From an uncultured Clostridia bacterium (lineage in GTDB: Bacteria; Bacillota_A; Clostridia; Oscillospirales; Oscillospiraceae), in assembly GCA_946410505.1 (NCBI GenBank), contig CAMKAP010000069.1, positions 1 through 9,365 on the forward strand: a DNA stretch of 9,365 bases. The letters are read 5' to 3'. The translations under genes were made by a program, and so were the position numbers. The notes beneath the pieces were generated by a model. It worked only from the letters and a program-made list of their open reading frames with translations, had not been told where the DNA came from and searched no databases. How positions within the stretch are numbered: the stretch's first letter is position 1; every line of letters begins with the position of its first letter. Positions 6,538 through 9,365 of the stretch are shown here, piece after piece.

Positions 6538-7884
6538 TCAGAAGAGAGGGTCGTTCCGGGCGAAGGCAAAGTCCTCGTCCCTGTAGCCGAACTGCTCCTG
6601 CAGCAGGTAGTAGCGGGGGTGGAAGACCTCCTGGTCGAAGTCCACATCCGAATAGAGGGGCAGGCTCACCTTGATGTAGCCGGTGATACGCCAGTTGCCG
6701 GTGGTGGGATCGACCACCTGGGTGTCGATCTCGCAGGCGGGGGCGATCTGCCGCATCTGTTCCACCTGCTCGGCGGGGATCGGCGTGATGCTGCCGATCC
6801 AGAGGCGCATCAGATCGGGAAGGTTGAAGAGCGGGGAAATATCCGTGAGCCCGGGCAGCTTGCAGATATTCAGGTGCCGCAGCTCCTTGAGCTCCGAAAG
6901 GGGACTCAGATCGGTGACGCTGGTGGTCTGCGTCTCCAGATACTCCAGATGCTTGCACTCCGCAATGGGGCTCAGGTCGCGGATGGGGTTCATGGCGATG
7001 ATCGCAACCTCCAGATTGGGCATCCCGCGTACAAATTCGATGTTGGTCAGGCTTTCGTTGTGGCCAAGATCCAGATACTTGCAGCCGTCGCAGTATTTGA
7101 GGACGGTCACGTCCTCATCGTGCAGCTCGCCGGCCACGGAGGGCCGGGAGGCCAGGATGCGCTCGACGTCGGTGCGCACGCTGTAGCCCTTGAAGTTTAC
7201 GCGCCAGACCACATTAACGTCCGGAAACGCCTGCCGGATGGCATACATATCCTCGTGGCCGACGCCGCAGCTGTCCATATCCAGATAGCTGCAGCGAGTC
7301 ATGTAGGGCAGCACCGCCTTGACGGCCTCGCCCCGGTCGCCCACGGGCACATGGCTCAGATTCACCGTCTCATTGGCCAGGTTCTGCTCCGTGCCGTAGA
7401 GTGTAAAGGCGTAGTCCAGCGCGGCGCCGGGCGCGGCGCTGTGCACCGCGGCAATATCCTCCCAGTTCAGGCCGCTCCCCTCGCTGCCGAGAACGATCCG
7501 GTCCAGGGCGGTAAACTGCCCCAGGCTCTGGGCGGCGGAGAGGATCTCCTCCCGGCTGTGGCCGGAGAGGTCCAGCTCGGCGGTGTCGGAAGCGTATTCC
7601 GTCCCCAGGACGCTGACCATGACCGGGGGCGCAGGCGTCGCCTCCGCCGTTTCCTCCGCCGTTTCCTCCGCCGGGGCGGCGGGCTCGTCTTCCGGCGCTG
7701 AAGCAGAGAGCGCTGCGTCAGTCTCCGCTTTCGGTGCCGTGTCGGCCGCGTCTGTCACTGCCGGCGGTGTGGCCGCCTGGGCGCCCGCGTTTCCGCGCTG
7801 CATAAACAGGGACCCGCTGCACAGGACGAGAACACCCACGAACAGCAGGGCCAGTATTTTTCTGATCACATGCCAAGCCTTCAT
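6538..7884 (-). CDS. LRR-A: exported leucine-rich-repeat protein, paralogue of LRR-B
   Basis: Predicted envelope protein of 448 aa, function unknown. I place the start at the ATG 7884-7882: the N-terminus is then MKAWHVIRK followed by a hydrophobic segment (about 10-28), and a promoter sits just upstream. The frame stays open on to 9264, but that extension is antisense to the SPOR gene. The segment could be a cleaved signal or a membrane anchor; Cys22 is not in a good lipobox (VLVLC). An Ala/Pro/Glu/Thr-rich linker (about 35-87) would span the wall. Then come about 70-residue units (near 87, Pro152 and Pro221), one fewer than in LRR-B, and five LRRs (about 268-380) with motifs such as DLSPLSEL and LWIG. 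The protein ends in a tail related to that of LRR-B (Y434, F439, A442, PLF at the end). The ribosome site is unusual, a GGGGG run (7896-7892) seven bases from the ATG. It is the first gene of the probable LRR-A/LRR-B operon. Confidence 0.87.
   Translation of the reverse strand: MKAWHVIRKILALLFVGVLVLCSGSLFMQRGNAGAQAATPPAVTDAADTAPKAETDAALSASAPEDEPAAPAEETAEETAEATPAPPVMVSVLGTEYASDTAELDLSGHSREEILSAAQSLGQFTALDRIVLGSEGSGLNWEDIAAVHSAAPGAALDYAFTLYGTEQNLANETVNLSHVPVGDRGEAVKAVLPYMTRCSYLDMDSCGVGHEDMYAIRQAFPDVNVVWRVNFKGYSVRTDVERILASRPSVAGELHDEDVTVLKYCDGCKYLDLGHNESLTNIEFVRGMPNLEVAIIAMNPIRDLSPIAECKHLEYLETQTTSVTDLSPLSELKELRHLNICKLPGLTDISPLFNLPDLMRLWIGSITPIPAEQVEQMRQIAPACEIDTQVVDPTTGNWRITGYIKVSLPLYSDVDFDQEVFHPRYYLLQEQFGYRDEDFAFARNDPLF
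7641..7673. repeat. 12-base tandem repeat in the LRR-A linker
   Basis: CCTCCGCCGTTT occurs twice in full (7641-7652, 7653-7664) and continues for nine bases of a third copy. It encodes the AEETAEETAEA part of the wall-spanning linker. Gain or loss of a unit would stay in frame and change only linker length by four residues. Confidence 0.85.
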
Positions 7885-7917
7885 GATTCGGCCCCCAATT
7901 TCTATGGAGTATTTTTC

Positions 7918-7946
7918 AGTATAACATCGCGGCGGCACATTTGCAA
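7918..7946 (-). promoter_or_regulatory. Promoter of the LRR-A/LRR-B operon
   Basis: On the - strand, TTGCAA (7946-7941), then 17 bases, then TATACT (7923-7918). The predicted start near 7911 gives a leader of about 27 bases before the LRR-A ATG. Spacing is optimal; the -10 matches the sigma-A consensus at five of six positions and the -35 at four of six. Confidence 0.65.
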
Positions 7947-8026
7947 GAAGCAAGCACTCTCCCGGCAGTTCAGCTCGGAAGCCAATTCTGAAAAATTCAT
8001 AAAAGGTCTTTCGCTCGTCGGAAAAT

Positions 8027-8054
8027 ATGATATAATCTTTGGTATCAATTGCAA
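8027..8054 (-). promoter_or_regulatory. Possible second upstream promoter for LRR-A, overlapping the SPOR promoter
   Basis: On the - strand, TTGCAA (8054-8049), then 16 bases, then TATCAT (8032-8027). It overlaps the -10 of the divergent SPOR gene, so use of one could exclude the other. A transcript from here would give LRR-A a leader of about 135 bases. The region is AT-rich and a chance match is quite possible. Confidence 0.3.
8028..8036 (+). promoter_or_regulatory. Extended -10 promoter of the SPOR-domain gene
   Basis: TGATATAAT is a perfect -10 (8031-8036) with the upstream TG of an extended -10 element. No good -35 is found 16-18 bases upstream, which is common for extended -10 promoters. 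The start should be near 8043, giving a leader of about 43 bases that ends in the ribosome site GGGAGG (8075-8080). An 8-bp palindrome, ATTGCAAT (8048-8055), lies just after the predicted start. Confidence 0.65.
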
Positions 8055-8085
8055 TACACCCGCGTTTGGCGGGCGGGAGGTAAAT

Positions 8086-9204
8086 ATGAAACGTTTTTCT
8101 CTGCGTTTGCTGGCGCTTGCGCTGGCACTTGCGCTGACGGCCGGCCTCGGCGCCACGGCCTTTGCCGATCCGGGCTTTGCCCCCGGACAGAGCTATGTGC
8201 GGGACGACAGCCAGGAAAAGATTTTTGCCGTGTGCGTAAAGGGCGGTCCCGACGAGAGTGCGGAAGCCCTGCGCGACCGGCTGGTGCAGGCCGGTTATGA
8301 CGCCTATGTCTATGACAACAACGGGGCCGTGAGCGTCCTCTGCGGCAAATACCGCGACGTGGCGGACGCACGTGCGGCCAAAGACGCGATGGGTGAAGCC
8401 CTGGCGGATGTAAGCACGGTCACCGCCCGCGCCTGGCTGCCGGCCGAGGCGGTGGACGCCTTTGAGGCCGGTCCCCAGGAGGCCTCCGCTTTTGAAGAGA
8501 AAGCGGAAGAGAGCGCAGCTGCGGAGGACGCGTCCAAGTCCCCGGCCACAGACGCGCCGGCTTCCACGCCCAAGCCCCGCAAGGCCAGCTCCTGGCAGGA
8601 CACCGAGGGCAGCAGCGTCTACTCCGTGAGTCTCTCCGCCAGCAAGGAGCTCGCCTATGCCGAGGGCATCGTGGCAAAGATGCAGGAAAAGGGCTTTGAC
8701 GCCTATATTCTGGAAAACGGCAGCGGCTACCAGGTGCTCAGCGGCAAATTCCACGACATCTGCGACGCGCTCAAATACCGCGACTGCATCTGGAGCAATA
8801 CCGACCGAACCGACACCTACATCGCCACCGTGACTGTCCCCGAGGATGAGATCGCGGCCTTCACCGAGATCTATGAGAGGGACGGGCTCCCCGGCAAAAT
8901 CAAGGCCGATCTGGAAAAGCCCACCGGTGCCTTCTATCGCGAGACCAATGGCGACACGCTGGCCTACACGGTCCAGTTTTCCGCCGGCACCTCCTTCAGC
9001 GGCGCCGAGCGCAACCGTGACAGCATGAGCGCCGCGGGTTACCCCGCCTTTGTGTATGAGTGCTCCCGCATCTACGAGGTCATGACCGGCGCCTTCTACA
9101 ACCGGGAGGACGCCGAGGCCCTCTGTGAGCAGCTGCATGAAAATACCGCCGAGAGCGACGCCTATGTGACCCGGGCGTGGCTCCCCGGAAGCATTGTCAA
9201 GTAA
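8086..9204 (+). CDS. Exported protein with three SPOR-like (peptidoglycan-binding) modules
   Basis: A secreted protein of 372 aa. The ATG at 8086 follows GGGAGG by five bases and gives a clean signal peptide (MKRF, then a Leu/Ala-rich core) with a likely cleavage at AFA/DP (after residue 27). Three modules of about 70 residues follow, at roughly 43-117, 177-251 and 302-370. Each has the SPOR signature: a Y-x-V or equivalent strand, a helix with GYDAYVY, GFDAYIL or GYPAFVY after it, then VLCGKYRD, VLSGKFHD or VMTGAFYN, a second helix and a closing strand. Modules 1 and 3 end with the same RAWLP motif. An acidic Ala/Ser/Pro-rich linker (about 118-175) separates modules 1 and 2. SPOR domains of other bacteria bind glycan strands stripped of stem peptides, so a septal or wall-remodelling role is plausible. 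It is divergent from LRR-A. The individual SPOR assignments rest on my reading of the pattern. Confidence 0.87.
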   Translation: MKRFSLRLLALALALALTAGLGATAFADPGFAPGQSYVRDDSQEKIFAVCVKGGPDESAEALRDRLVQAGYDAYVYDNNGAVSVLCGKYRDVADARAAKDAMGEALADVSTVTARAWLPAEAVDAFEAGPQEASAFEEKAEESAAAEDASKSPATDAPASTPKPRKASSWQDTEGSSVYSVSLSASKELAYAEGIVAKMQEKGFDAYILENGSGYQVLSGKFHDICDALKYRDCIWSNTDRTDTYIATVTVPEDEIAAFTEIYERDGLPGKIKADLEKPTGAFYRETNGDTLAYTVQFSAGTSFSGAERNRDSMSAAGYPAFVYECSRIYEVMTGAFYNREDAEALCEQLHENTAESDAYVTRAWLPGSIVK

Positions 9205-9222
9205 AGACGCTGATACAAACGG

Positions 9223-9252
9223 CAAGGGATATGCCCTGCGGCATATCCCTTG
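9223..9252 (+). terminator. Perfect hairpin after the SPOR gene, probable terminator
   Basis: A 13-bp perfect stem (9223-9235 with 9240-9252; arm CAAGGGATATGCC) with a CTGC loop begins 19 bases after the stop codon. There is no immediate T-tract; the nearest is a run of seven Ts at 9280-9286. It may act as a terminator or as an mRNA 3'-end stabiliser. Confidence 0.55.
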
Positions 9253-9320
9253 AACTGTAGCCAAAAGGAAAAGGTATCATTTTTTTACTCAGCTGTTCGC
9301 AAAAGAGAGTCTGCGTATTT

Positions 9321-9362
9321 CAGGAAACTTTTCTTTCCTCTCGCGGAAAGAAAGGTTTCCTG
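9321..9362. repeat. 18-bp near-perfect inverted repeat at the window edge
   Basis: Arms 9321-9338 and 9345-9362 pair over 18 bp around a TCTCGC loop. Seventeen pairs are Watson-Crick and one is T against G, which pairs as G-U in RNA. The arm reads CAGGAAAC followed by a pyrimidine run. It could be a terminator for a gene beyond the window or a copy of a dispersed intergenic palindrome. The bases between 9253 and 9320 show no gene. Confidence 0.75.
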
Positions 9363-9365
9363 GCC

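Noticed and set aside
6262..7701. Long + strand open frame of 479 residues opposite LRR-A and the start of LRR-B
   Set aside because: It bridges two - strand genes and their gap, has no ribosome site, and its composition mirrors the LRR coding strand.
7810..7830. LRR-A Cys22 as a lipobox cysteine
   Set aside because: The preceding residues VLVL do not fit the small residue needed at the -1 position; a signal peptide or membrane anchor fits better.
4860..7884. LRR proteins as sortase-anchored internalins or type III effectors
   Set aside because: No LPXTG motif or C-terminal hydrophobic/basic tail is present, and the N-termini are a lipoprotein signal and a signal or anchor segment.
7885..9264. 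Upstream extension of the LRR-A frame to 908 residues
   Set aside because: The extension is antisense to the SPOR gene, would place the signal-like MKAWHVIRK segment in the interior, and has no ribosome site at its start. High GC makes long antisense frames common.

Overview
The window is high-GC DNA from what looks like a Gram-positive, anaerobic, probably gut-dwelling clostridial Firmicute; I would guess Oscillospirales/Ruminococcaceae. The reasons are a fused FeoA-FeoB ferrous iron transporter with a clostridial-type GTPase domain, strong AGGAGG-like ribosome binding sites, sigma-A-like promoters, lipoprotein signal peptides without outer-membrane genes, and LRR envelope proteins of a kind I associate with these bacteria. 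The taxonomic call is inference.

Left part (1-3381, + strand): the 3' portion of a FeoA-FeoB fusion gene runs in from outside the window. After 37 bases comes an M42-family metallo-aminopeptidase. A strong hairpin with A- and T-tracts on its two sides closes this unit and also closes the convergent gene arriving from the right.

Middle part (3382-7884, - strand): read in the direction of transcription this is LRR-A (448 aa, exported or membrane-anchored), then after 46 bases LRR-B (543 aa, lipoprotein), then a terminator-like hairpin, then a lipoprotein calcineurin-like phosphoesterase with its own well-formed promoter. LRR-A and LRR-B are paralogues. Besides five ordinary 22-23 residue LRRs, they share an upstream array of about 70-residue units that I cannot assign to a named family, an identical 14-residue motif, and a related C-terminal motif.

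Right part (7885-9365): a 201-base divergent promoter region separates LRR-A from a + strand gene for an exported protein with three SPOR-like modules, which would bind peptidoglycan. After it come a perfect 13-bp hairpin and, at the window edge, an 18-bp near-perfect inverted repeat that resembles a dispersed intergenic element.

Taken together, 3382-9204 looks like a small cell-envelope locus: two LRR surface proteins, a surface phosphoesterase and a peptidoglycan-binding SPOR protein. No mobile element, CRISPR array, tRNA or rRNA was seen. The functional link between these genes is inferred from position and export signals only.
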